A stretch of DNA of 64,000 nucleotides from Gloeothece verrucosa PCC 7822. Its GTDB lineage: Bacteria > Cyanobacteriota > Cyanobacteriia > Cyanobacteriales > Microcystaceae. A model generated the notes under the pieces. The model was not told the origin of the DNA, searched no databases, and saw only the letters and a program-made list of their open reading frames with translations. Below are positions 52,920 to 61,046 of this stretch, in pieces. The translations under genes were made by a program, and so were the position numbers. The stretch spans positions 4,170,001 through 4,234,000 of the forward strand of contig NC_014501.1 in NCBI RefSeq assembly GCF_000147335.1, in the 5' to 3' direction. The stretch's first letter is position 1. Each line of letters begins with the position of its first letter.

Positions 52920-55361
52920 TTAAAAAATATTGTTAACATAATCCCTAACTTCTTGGGCCGAATCTAACTCTAACACCTCATAAGCTAAACGTTTTACCTC
53001 TTGCATTTTTAAGCCTGAAATCACCGCTTTAACTTCCCCAATACAAGGAGGATTAACACTTAACTCATCGGCTCCCAAACCGATTAAAATAGGTACAGCT
53101 TGCCGAGCCGAAGCAATTTGCCCACAAACACTCACTTTTATTCCTTGTTCATGCCCAATTTTAATAGAGTGTTCCACCATTCGCAACACCGCCGGCTCAA
53201 AAGCATCGGCTAATTTTGCCACCTTAGCATTAGTGCGATCAGCCGCCATAATATATTGACTTAAATCATTGGTTCCCACACTTAAAAAATCCACTTCAGG
53301 GGCTAATTTATCCACCATCGTCACGGCTGCCGGCACTTCAATCATGATCCCCACCGGCATCTTTTCATTAAACTCGATGCCTTGGGTTTGTAACTCCTGT
53401 TTCACCTCGAGCAAAATCGCCTTAGCCGCGCGAACTTCGGCCACAGAAGACACCATCGGAAACATTAATCTAATATTATTATCCTGACTTGCTCTTAAAA
53501 TTGCCCGTAATTGAGTTTTAAACATCTCCAGATTGTCTAAACTTTGACGAATGCCGCGCCATCCTAAAAAGGGATTCGCTTCCCGATCTAAACTTAAATA
53601 AGGCACCGGTTTATCCCCTCCAATATCCAGAGTTCGAATGGTCAGGGGATAAGGATTAAGAATAGAAGCAATTTCCCGATAAGTCTGTAACTGTTCTTCT
53701 TCGGTGGGGGCGGTCAACCGTTCCATATAGAGTAACTCTGTCCGTAAAATGCCTACCCCTTCAGCCCCTAAATTTCTGGCTAATTGAGCATCCGCTACCC
53801 CGATAATATTAGCAACCACAGAAATATAATGGCCATCTTGAGTAATGGCTTTTTGCTCAGGAGTAATCGGGGTTTTTTCCGGAAAAATCGAGATTTGTTC
53901 GGGATCGGGGTTCATCCAAATTTCCCCGCTTTTCCCATCCATAGCAATCACCGTTTCGGGGGCTAATTCTAACAACTGTGCCCCAACATTAACGATCATG
54001 GGAATGCCTAACATATTAGCAATTAAAGCACTGTGGGCGGTCGGACTGCCGGTCACGGTACAGATGCCTAAAACTTGCTCAGTTTTGAAATGAGTCACTT
54101 CTGAGGGCGTTAAATCTTGGGCTATTAAAATGCCGGGTTGGGTTAAATTGGGTGAAGGAGAAGGCCGCCCCGTGAGTAAACGTAACACTCGCCCCCCCAC
54201 ATCTAAAACATCCATCGCCCTGGCCTGTAAATAAGGATCATCTAGGTTTTGATAAGTGGTCATTGTCTCCTCAATAACGGTTTTCCAGGCCCAGGCCACC
54301 GTCTGCCCGAGGGTAAAAATATTATGATGTACTTGATGTAGGATGGTGGGGTCTTGTAAATAGAGTAAGTGAGCCTGAAAAATGTCACAATGATCCGTAC
54401 TTTGAATGATTTGATGAATTTGTTGTTGGGCGGTTTGAATCGCCGCTTGTAGCTGTTGCCACTCACTTTGAGGATTTTTGCAAGTTTGCTCATCCACTTG
54501 AGGAAGAGAGGGACGATAGATGATGACTGGACCCATAGCCACCCCCACAGAAGCCGGAATACCTCTTAAGGTTGTATTTACGCCGCGATTTTCACATTGT
54601 CTGAGGTCAACCGGTAGCGGCATTGCGGTTTCTCCAAAGTTATTCTCTACTACTTCACGCAAAGCATTTAACGCTAAAGCCGCATCTTCTCCCCCCGCCG
54701 TAATGCGGATTTGATGACCTTGGCGCACCCCTAAAGTAATCACCTGATTGATACTTTTGCCGTTAATCGACTGACTATTGGTAGAGCGATTTTCTAAGCC
54801 GATTTCCGCCTCAAATTGAGCCGCTATACTGACAAATTGGGCAGCCGGACGGGCATGAATTCCCAGAGGATTTTTGACGATTAAATCGCGGCTGAGGAGA
54901 TGGGATTGACTCTTCTGGGTAAGGAATGAGACTGTGGGTTGGTCTGCTTCTTGGGGGGATAATTGAGCCAGTTTTCCGCTTAAGGCGTTATTAGCTTCAG
55001 TGATAATCTGTTCTAGAGTAGCCCCACAAGAAGCTTGTACAATGGCGGTAATCGCGCCTTCTACTAAGGGGGCAGCACATAATTTAACTTTTGGCTGTTG
55101 CTTTTCGTTTAAAAATTCTACAGCCATTTCGGCACTGAGGAGGGCACTACCAAGGTCCATTAAAACAATAACCCCCTCATCACTATAGACAGATCTAATC
55201 GCTTTTTGGATTTGAATAGGATCAGTTCCAAAAGGATGCTGTGGGTCATTAATTCCGGCAGCAATAGCAATAGGAACTGGGACTTTTACCATTTGTTGTG
55301 CTAATTCTACTATGGCTCGGGCTAATGCTTTGCTATGGGAGACGATGACAATTCCCACCAT
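52920..55361 (-). CDS. DhaM-HPr-Enzyme I fusion phosphotransferase
   Basis: 813 residues with three phosphotransfer parts. Residues 1-130 are a mannose-type EIIA domain of DhaM (VIVSHS, active His9, then VIVLMDLGSALLS). HPr spans about 158-245 (NPLGIHARPAAQF, active His169). Enzyme I follows from about 262 to the end: VTGSPTAHSALIA with the active histidine, LRTELLYM, LDIGGDKPVPYL for PEP binding, and VSVCGQIAS with the catalytic cysteine. Such fusions pass phosphate from PEP to DhaL-ADP for dihydroxyacetone phosphorylation. DhaK and DhaL are not in the window, so the acceptor may be elsewhere. Monocistronic. Confidence 0.9.
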   Translation of the reverse strand: MVGIVIVSHSKALARAIVELAQQMVKVPVPIAIAAGINDPQHPFGTDPIQIQKAIRSVYSDEGVIVLMDLGSALLSAEMAVEFLNEKQQPKVKLCAAPLVEGAITAIVQASCGATLEQIITEANNALSGKLAQLSPQEADQPTVSFLTQKSQSHLLSRDLIVKNPLGIHARPAAQFVSIAAQFEAEIGLENRSTNSQSINGKSINQVITLGVRQGHQIRITAGGEDAALALNALREVVENNFGETAMPLPVDLRQCENRGVNTTLRGIPASVGVAMGPVIIYRPSLPQVDEQTCKNPQSEWQQLQAAIQTAQQQIHQIIQSTDHCDIFQAHLLYLQDPTILHQVHHNIFTLGQTVAWAWKTVIEETMTTYQNLDDPYLQARAMDVLDVGGRVLRLLTGRPSPSPNLTQPGILIAQDLTPSEVTHFKTEQVLGICTVTGSPTAHSALIANMLGIPMIVNVGAQLLELAPETVIAMDGKSGEIWMNPDPEQISIFPEKTPITPEQKAITQDGHYISVVANIIGVADAQLARNLGAEGVGILRTELLYMERLTAPTEEEQLQTYREIASILNPYPLTIRTLDIGGDKPVPYLSLDREANPFLGWRGIRQSLDNLEMFKTQLRAILRASQDNNIRLMFPMVSSVAEVRAAKAILLEVKQELQTQGIEFNEKMPVGIMIEVPAAVTMVDKLAPEVDFLSVGTNDLSQYIMAADRTNAKVAKLADAFEPAVLRMVEHSIKIGHEQGIKVSVCGQIASARQAVPILIGLGADELSVNPPCIGEVKAVISGLKMQEVKRLAYEVLELDSAQEVRDYVNNIF

Positions 55362-55570
55362 GAGGTTTTCGTTTTCCTTTTTTGCTCACACATTATAGCG
55401 CGTAGCGCTAGGGAACACCCGAACACCCGAACAGTTGATTATGACAAGGTTTTATCTTCTCGCCATGTCCTAACTTTAATGCGTAGTGCTTTATAAAAAT
55501 TATCGCTCAAGATTTTTGTTTTGAGTCATTAGTCCATAGCCATTAGTTTATGATCCTTGCCTGTTCCCTG

Positions 55571-55981
55571 TCACTGAGAAGCACTGTAAACTGACAATAA
55601 ACGGGTAACTTGATCGAAACATTGGGATTCTACTCGCAAAAAATCCGGAGATTGATTGGTCATTGCGCCTTCGAGTAGCGTCTCATTAAAGGACATAAAA
55701 CATTTTTGCTGGGGGAATGGCGTTTGCTCGATCCGTTTTCGGTTATTTTGAAAGTTTTCTTGGGCTAATGCTAGATTTCCCTCTTCTTGGGCATAACTCC
55801 CCTGAACCCAAGTTTCTAGCATTTGTTTAATCACTAAATCCGGTAACCCCACTCTAGACCCGAGATAATTTTCTTCGCTGTGATCTGTTATTGTTTGTGC
55901 TATGAGTCCCTGATCAGTGGCTAGGACAAAACTGGGAAAAATTAATAGTAGAGGCAAGCTTTGAATTAATCGTTGCAGCAT
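55571..55981 (-). CDS. Small exported protein of unknown function
   Basis: 136 residues from the ATG at 55979-55981. The N-terminus MLQRLIQSLPLLLIFPSFVLA is a clear signal peptide, which argues for this start instead of the upstream one that would make 192 residues. The mature part is helical (LPDLVIKQMLETWVQGSYAQEEG, LALAQENFQNNRKR) with two cysteines (KCFMSF, SQCFDQ) that could form a disulfide bond in the periplasm or lumen. No family recognised. Divergent from the dynamin-like gene. Confidence 0.65.
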   Translation of the reverse strand: MLQRLIQSLPLLLIFPSFVLATDQGLIAQTITDHSEENYLGSRVGLPDLVIKQMLETWVQGSYAQEEGNLALAQENFQNNRKRIEQTPFPQQKCFMSFNETLLEGAMTNQSPDFLRVESQCFDQVTRLLSVYSASQ

Positions 55982-56177
55982 TTCCCCGTACTTCAAGAAC
56001 TTATTATTTACTATTATATCCGTTAAATTACTTAAATATTTGTACAATTGTTGCAAATTTAGGTGATGAGGCTGGCTAATCTTCAGTTTTGTCGAAAAAA
56101 TGGGAACTATAAACAGAGAAAACCTCTTTAAGATGCCTAGCTTAGGCATTATAACTCCTATTTATTGAAATTTATCT

Positions 56178-58613
56178 ATGATAGAACAACTCCCACAATG
56201 TGCTAATCTACAAGAGCCAGTGAATAGTTTACTTGAACTACTCCATCAAGAATCCTCTCTACGCGCTGAACAAGATACCACAGCCATCGCTACTTCCCTT
56301 AAAAAAGCCATTTCCCCGCAATTTGAAATCGTTTTCGCGGGTGCTTTTAGTGCAGGTAAGTCGATGCTGATTAATGCCCTATTAGAGCGAGAATTATTGT
56401 ATAGTGCAGAAGGCCATGCTACAGGAGTTGAATGTTATATTCAGTATGCCGAACCCGATCAAGAAAGAGTGGTTTTAACTTTTCTCAGTGAAGCAGAAAT
56501 TAGAGAACAAATTAATCTAATTTGTCAACGTTTGGACTTAAATTCTCCGAGTAACATCAATTCCTTGGACAGTCTGGGGATGTTTCGAGAAGGATGTGAG
56601 AAAATCATTGAAAAAGAAGGAGGAGAAAGTAAGTCTGAACGAGCGAAACAAGCACAGGCACTCAAGTTATTATTAGAAGGGTTCATCAATAACCGTGATC
56701 GTATTCAAACCCACCACAACGCTACCTATTCAATGGAACAGTTTAACTTTTCTAATTTAACAGAAGCGGCGGGTTATGCGAGACGGGGAAGTAATAGTGC
56801 GGTTTTGAAGCGGCTAGAATATTACTGTAATCATCCTCTATTACAAGATGGTAATATCTTAGTAGATTTGCCGGGAATAGACGCACCGGTTAAAAGAGAT
56901 GCAGAATTAACCTATCGAAAAATAGAACATCCCGATACATCGGCGGTAGTTTGTGTGTTAAAACCGGCCTCTGAAGGGGATATGACTACCGAAGAAACAG
57001 AATTACTCGAGAAAATGAAAACCAACCCGAGTATCCGTGATCGGGTTTTTTATGACTTCAACCGTATCGATCAAACCTGGTACAATGAACAACTGAATCA
57101 ACGCTTAAAAACTCTAATTCAAACTCAATTTCAAGGTTGTCGAGTTTATCCCACTAGCGCCTTATTAGGATTTTGGGGAACTCAGGTTAAGCATCATACC
57201 AGTGGAAAAGATCGGTTTGGGTTAGATACTCTTTTTGCTGAGAGTGTTAAAAGTTTGGGGGGGCAAGAAAATACCCCTCAATTTGTCAATGAGTTTAATA
57301 ATTATTGTGCTAACTCGAGAAAATTACTCAATACTTCTTTTCGGGTGGATGTTAAAAGTTATGAAACCCCTAATGAAAATTATGTGCGGATTTTGAGTGA
57401 ATGGGGAAATCCCTTACTCGATCAACTGATTGGTGATAGTGGAATAGAAGAGTTTCGTAGTGCCATTACTCGTTATCTAACCGAAGAAAAACGCCCTCAA
57501 TTATTTGCTAGTTTAGCCGATGATTTACAACCTCTCTGTATTAGTTTACGAAAACACTATCTTGATAATTGGCGCGAGTTAGATAGTCAGCCGCGAGAAA
57601 TAGACGCGATGAAAAAACTCGAGTTAGAGAAACTCAGTCAAGAGTTACAAGAAGTAGGAAAAGAGTTTAGTGATCATATTGCTGAGGAGGTGAATCATAT
57701 TATTGTTAATGCTGATCCGGTATTTGAGGATGACTTTGGCAAACTGAAAGCAAAAATGGTCACTCGTCTTGATGAGTTATTACAAACTTTTTCGGTTAAA
57801 AATGCCTATCGTCGTGCGACTAAAAGTCATTCTCGGAATTCTACTGCGCCGTTGATGGCGATATTAGTGGAAGCTTTATATTATCTCGCTAATGAGTTAG
57901 AGGATCTTTTAGTGGCGGAATGCGAAGAATTAGTTACTCGCTTCTGTCAACGGTTGTTAAACGGCATACGAAAGGCGGATTTTTATCGAAAATTATATCG
58001 CTTGTTGGGAAATGATGGGGGCATTGAAAAGCAACTGAAAGAGATAGAAATAAAGTTATTTCATGGCTTAGTTAATGAAGCGCGGACAGAATGTGATCGT
58101 TATGTGCGAGAAAGTCCGAGGTTTTATGATGAGGGGACGTTTTCTATCTATCAATTTCGTCAAACTTTACAGCAAACTTCTCAAGGATATGATTGTGAGA
58201 GTATGGTTAGCGCTGAACCGGCAATTCGTCAGTTGTTAAAGTTGGATTTTGAACCGAAACTATCGGCGACTATCCGTCAAAATTTCCGCCAAACGATTAA
58301 TAATACTCTTAAGACTCAGTTGTTACCGATGGCTGAAAAACAGGCTAATGATATTTTACAGGAGTATGATGCGGCACGGGCGTTTTTAGAACAGTCTTTG
58401 GAAAAGGAAGCTGAGGAGAAAATTGCTCGTAATGCACGGTTACAGGAGGGAATTAAGGGAAAAATTGATCTGTATAATAAGGCGGTTTGGGGGATTAATT
58501 TATGTTTGGAAGCGGCTTTACCGCCTGAGTTGTTCCGAGAGCATCAGTTACCGATTATTTCTGATGATTATTGTCGGGGAGTTGAGGAGATAAAAGCTGA
58601 ATTAGTTTCCTGA
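56178..58613 (+). CDS. Bacterial dynamin-like GTPase
   Basis: 811 residues. GTPase domain in the first 360: G1 P-loop GAFSAGKS at 55-62, a threonine in GHATGVECY as G2, G3 DLPGID near 236, and G4 NRID near 296 (an N-R-I-D form instead of T-K-x-D). The rest is a long helical stalk with coiled coil (QELQEVGKEFSDHIAEEV, RTECDRYVRESP, ARAFLEQSLEKEAEE). No transmembrane segment is evident, so membrane contact may be by a paddle of helices as in other bacterial dynamin-like proteins. Such proteins remodel or protect membranes. ATG at 56178; it is followed by a KGK-domain gene. Confidence 0.85.
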   Translation: MIEQLPQCANLQEPVNSLLELLHQESSLRAEQDTTAIATSLKKAISPQFEIVFAGAFSAGKSMLINALLERELLYSAEGHATGVECYIQYAEPDQERVVLTFLSEAEIREQINLICQRLDLNSPSNINSLDSLGMFREGCEKIIEKEGGESKSERAKQAQALKLLLEGFINNRDRIQTHHNATYSMEQFNFSNLTEAAGYARRGSNSAVLKRLEYYCNHPLLQDGNILVDLPGIDAPVKRDAELTYRKIEHPDTSAVVCVLKPASEGDMTTEETELLEKMKTNPSIRDRVFYDFNRIDQTWYNEQLNQRLKTLIQTQFQGCRVYPTSALLGFWGTQVKHHTSGKDRFGLDTLFAESVKSLGGQENTPQFVNEFNNYCANSRKLLNTSFRVDVKSYETPNENYVRILSEWGNPLLDQLIGDSGIEEFRSAITRYLTEEKRPQLFASLADDLQPLCISLRKHYLDNWRELDSQPREIDAMKKLELEKLSQELQEVGKEFSDHIAEEVNHIIVNADPVFEDDFGKLKAKMVTRLDELLQTFSVKNAYRRATKSHSRNSTAPLMAILVEALYYLANELEDLLVAECEELVTRFCQRLLNGIRKADFYRKLYRLLGNDGGIEKQLKEIEIKLFHGLVNEARTECDRYVRESPRFYDEGTFSIYQFRQTLQQTSQGYDCESMVSAEPAIRQLLKLDFEPKLSATIRQNFRQTINNTLKTQLLPMAEKQANDILQEYDAARAFLEQSLEKEAEEKIARNARLQEGIKGKIDLYNKAVWGINLCLEAALPPELFREHQLPIISDDYCRGVEEIKAELVS

Positions 58614-58628
58614 TTTGATCCCCCCTAA

Positions 58629-58644
58629 CCCCCCTACCGGGGGG
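58629..58644. terminator. GC hairpin after the dynamin-like gene
   Basis: Six C (58629-58634), loop tacc, six G (58639-58644), 16 bases past the stop. The T-run (58657-58663) is 12 bases further on, so it is a weak terminator or a repeat-derived hairpin. Confidence 0.5.
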
Positions 58645-58683
58645 AATATACAGCTATTTTTTTGATTATTTATGGAGTGATTT

Positions 58684-59064
58684 ATGCAGGAACATTCTTT
58701 TTTACCTGAGTTTAATGATGATGATGTGATTGAATTAGCAGACAATAATCTGGTAAAAATAGGGAGATTACGAGAAGCTATTCGTATATTTTTTGATGGT
58801 AATATAGAGGAGTTACTTAGAAAATATTGTTTAGATAATTTTAATATTTGCATTCCTTTCACTAGACATGATTATAGAAGCAACCCTCAGTATGATAGAT
58901 TCATGAGTCAAGGAGTTCGTTGTAAATTGTTAAAATTAGGTTTCAAAAATTGGCAAAGTGGAAGAATAAAACTTAGATTAAGTTTAGAATTTGAACCTGA
59001 TGAACCCGAAAATAAAGAACCCCCTTCGCCGCTTGATGATATTCGTCAAAGCATCAATCAATAA
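58684..59064 (+). CDS. KGK-domain protein
   Basis: 126 residues. It starts with LPEFNDDDVIEL, then KIGRLREAIRIFF, and the second half reads GVRCKLLKLGFKNWQSGRIKL followed by LSLEFEPDEPE and SPLDDIRQ, the layout of the cyanobacterial KGK domain family. The eponymous K-G-K is QSGR here. Function of the family is unknown. ATG at 58684, 70 bp after the dynamin-like gene on the same strand. The last 32 codons are duplicated directly downstream as a remnant. Confidence 0.7.
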   Translation: MQEHSFLPEFNDDDVIELADNNLVKIGRLREAIRIFFDGNIEELLRKYCLDNFNICIPFTRHDYRSNPQYDRFMSQGVRCKLLKLGFKNWQSGRIKLRLSLEFEPDEPENKEPPSPLDDIRQSINQ

Positions 59065-59085
59065 ATTTGTATCAATTTTGCTCTT

Positions 59086-59153
59086 GGTGGGTTACGGCTG
59101 ATATATGATTCAATTTTCAGTTGTTGTAGTTATCCCCGCCTAACCCACCCTAC
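59086..59153. repeat. MITE-like palindromic repeat, copy B
   Basis: Arms ggtgggttacggc and gcctaacccacc, then ccctac. Same family as 12978-13048; it follows the KGK gene stop. Confidence 0.8.
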
Positions 59154-59277
59154 TCAACTGAAACTGCGACTTACTTTAGAATTTGAACCTGATGAACCCG
59201 AAAATAAAGAACCCCCTTCGCCGCTTGATGATATTCGTCAAAGCATCAATCAATAAATTTGTATCAATTTTGCTCTT

Positions 59278-59345
59278 GGTGGGTTACGGCTGATATATGA
59301 TTCAATTGTCAGTTGTTGAAGTTATTCCCGCCTAACCCACCCTAC
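59278..59345. repeat. MITE-like palindromic repeat, copy C
   Basis: Copy in the second duplicated unit, nearly identical to copy B. It ends 16 bases before the HNH gene's start codon. Confidence 0.8.
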
Positions 59346-59361
59346 AAAGAATAATAAAAAC

Positions 59362-59604
59362 ATGACCAAAACTCCACGCATTCCCATCCCTCCAGAAGTG
59401 AGAAAATATGTTTATCAACGAGATAACTATCAATGTCGTAGTTGCGGGAAAACAGCTACAGAAACCTCTTTAAATATCGATCATATTATCCCCTTAGCTA
59501 AAGGCGGCAGCAACGATATCAGCAACCTACAAACCCTCTGTCAAACCTGTAACCAACGCAAAAAACATGATTTAGATCCTCGCTTTAAGCGGCATTTTAC
59601 CTAA
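59362..59604 (+). CDS. HNH endonuclease-family protein
   Basis: 80 residues. [10 protein letters not shown] (first zinc-binding CxxC), [16 protein letters not shown] (the H-N-H core, with IDHI), then [15 protein letters not shown] (second CxxC and final His), the full HNH motif with two zinc CxxC pairs. A compact stand-alone nuclease of this size may be a homing-type, defence or repair nuclease; it cannot be decided. It follows the duplicated repeat and is convergent with the AAA ATPase. Confidence 0.9.
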   Translation: MTKTPRIPIPPEVRKYVYQRDNYQCRSCGKTATETSLNIDHIIPLAKGGSNDISNLQTLCQTCNQRKKHDLDPRFKRHFT

Positions 59605-59624
59605 AATATAAGTTAAATTATTCT

Positions 59625-59648
59625 CCCTTTCCCTTGTAGGGAAGGGGG
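59625..59648. terminator. Bidirectional terminator-like hairpin
   Basis: ccctttccct pairs with agggaaggg around a tgt loop, between the convergent HNH and AAA ATPase genes. No long T-run on either strand. Confidence 0.5.
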
Positions 59649-59694
59649 TTAGGGGGTTAGGCCAAACTGTTGATATAAAATAAACCCATTTAAC

Positions 59695-60903
59695 TCAAAC
59701 AAACTGATAAGTAAACTCATGAATTAAATCAACTCTTCCCTTACGCAAAAAAGCCGCATCTAACCTTTCCGTAGTATTACAAGTCATCAAAATGACTATT
59801 TTTTGCTCTTGATATAACCCAGAGTCATCGCTAACACTTTGATGTAAAGTCCCATCTAACAAACTCAAAATATGTTCTGTTTTATTTGAATATTGTGCCG
59901 CTTCAAACGCCCGGTCTTGGGCTAAATTATCAGCCTCATTAATAATCAGACAAATCTTTTCTAAATAACTAGGAGGGGCAAAATTTTCTACGGCATCATG
60001 ATCCAAAATAAAAATAACATAGCCCAAAGGCATCAAAATTTCCTTGGCTACTGCCTGAGTCCAAGCTGTTTTTCCGGTTCCGGGTTTTCCCTGTACTAAA
60101 ACGGCTAATTGATTTTGAGTCAACACTAACTGCTGCACAAGATCGGTAAAAGCTTGAATATCGGCAGGAAAAGAACGGATCGGATACTGACTTTGAATTT
60201 TTCCGACACGGTTTTGATAGCCGCTTACTAAAACCGATAAATTAAAAGTCGCTTTATTAATTAGTGAACTAATCTCTTTTGCTAAAAGAGAATAACCTCG
60301 CTTTCTTCCTTGATAAGCTTGAACTTCTAACCACACGCCGCCATGTTTTGACCAAAAAGCATATACTTGTCCCAATACTTCCAACTTTTCCCAGTTGGTA
60401 AACTGTTCTACAGGGTAATAATAATTGCGATCAGCAAAATGTTGCGTAATTAAATCGGGTTTTCCCAAAATCTCCAGAATTTTAAACAAAATGATTTCTT
60501 GTAACCGTTCAATAACATAATTAATGGGAATGCTATCGCGGCTAATGATTTGAGTCACGGGCGTTTCTACCGTTAAAACTCTTCCATAACGCTGATCTGG
60601 CCAAAAAGGTTCAGGGGTAATATACTCCCAAAACTCATTAAAATGATACTGAGTATCTTCAGAAAAAACGTTTAAAACATTGGCCCACCAGGTATAATGA
60701 TTACGACCCAAAGCATCCGCTAAATCACTCGTGACATCTAAACTTTTTTTAAATAATTCTAAAGTGTCATAAGAAAATAAATGCCACAAGTAATTTAAGT
60801 CAAATTGCCGATACAAAGGTCGCCAACCACTACCTAATAAACCTTTATTAGCGGTTTGATTGGGGTTTTGACGGTTAAAGTCTCCAGAAGACGAATAATC
60901 CAT
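59695..60903 (-). CDS. AAA+ ATPase with an unknown N-terminal domain
   Basis: 402 residues. Residues 1-245 are an unassigned domain rich in aromatic residues (YLWHLFSYDTLELFKKSL, FWEYITPEPFWPDQRYG). The AAA module spans about 250-400: Walker A VQGKPGTGKTAWTQAV, Walker B ICLIINEADNLAQ and sensor-1-like VILMTCNTTERLDAAFL with an arginine FLRKGRVDLIHEF. It lacks the C-terminal lid expected for many AAA+ proteins, ending soon after sensor 1. Could be a protein-remodelling or defence-type ATPase; no partner is obvious. ATG at 60901-60903. Confidence 0.8.
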   Translation of the reverse strand: MDYSSSGDFNRQNPNQTANKGLLGSGWRPLYRQFDLNYLWHLFSYDTLELFKKSLDVTSDLADALGRNHYTWWANVLNVFSEDTQYHFNEFWEYITPEPFWPDQRYGRVLTVETPVTQIISRDSIPINYVIERLQEIILFKILEILGKPDLITQHFADRNYYYPVEQFTNWEKLEVLGQVYAFWSKHGGVWLEVQAYQGRKRGYSLLAKEISSLINKATFNLSVLVSGYQNRVGKIQSQYPIRSFPADIQAFTDLVQQLVLTQNQLAVLVQGKPGTGKTAWTQAVAKEILMPLGYVIFILDHDAVENFAPPSYLEKICLIINEADNLAQDRAFEAAQYSNKTEHILSLLDGTLHQSVSDDSGLYQEQKIVILMTCNTTERLDAAFLRKGRVDLIHEFTYQFV

Positions 60904-61004
60904 ATCCTTGGATAACTAGCACTCCTATGGCTTAAGTATTATCATATACTACAATTTTTCAAATGACAACGGGTAAGCCATTCAAAATTTATGAGGAGTA
61001 TTCG

Positions 61005-61046
61005 CTAATGACGAATAACGAATGACTAATGACGAATAACGAATGA
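61005..61046 (-). repeat. Two 21-bp (three-heptad) units at the sqdX stop
   Basis: taatgacgaataacgaatgac occurs exactly twice in tandem. Within each unit 7-base subunits are visible. On the coding strand the sqdX stop TAG (61047-61049) is directly followed by TCATTCG and TTATTCG units. Confidence 0.8.

Larger units (their letters stand above)
58969..59345 (+). repeat. Tandem duplication of KGK gene tail plus palindromic repeat
   Basis: Copy 1 is 58969-59153 and copy 2 is 59161-59345, offset 192 bases. From 58983/59175 on they are almost identical, including the coding tail, its stop and the palindromic repeat; differences are few (for example ttttcag/ttgtcag). Before that, copy 2 has its own diverged codons (LKLRLTLEFEP) in a still-open frame, so it is the tail of a second KGK gene whose 5' part is gone. 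Confidence 0.85.

Noticed and set aside
55397..55409. agcgc-gta-gcgct palindrome upstream of the DhaM-HPr-EI gene as an operator
   Set aside because: Only five pairs, near a short gaacaccc direct repeat; too weak to call a regulatory site.
55982..56149. Longer start for the small exported protein
   Set aside because: It would bury the signal peptide in the middle of the protein.
59086..59345. CRISPR-like array (repeated segment with spacer)
   Set aside because: Only two copies 192 bp apart, including coding sequence and a palindrome; no short regular repeats and no cas genes.
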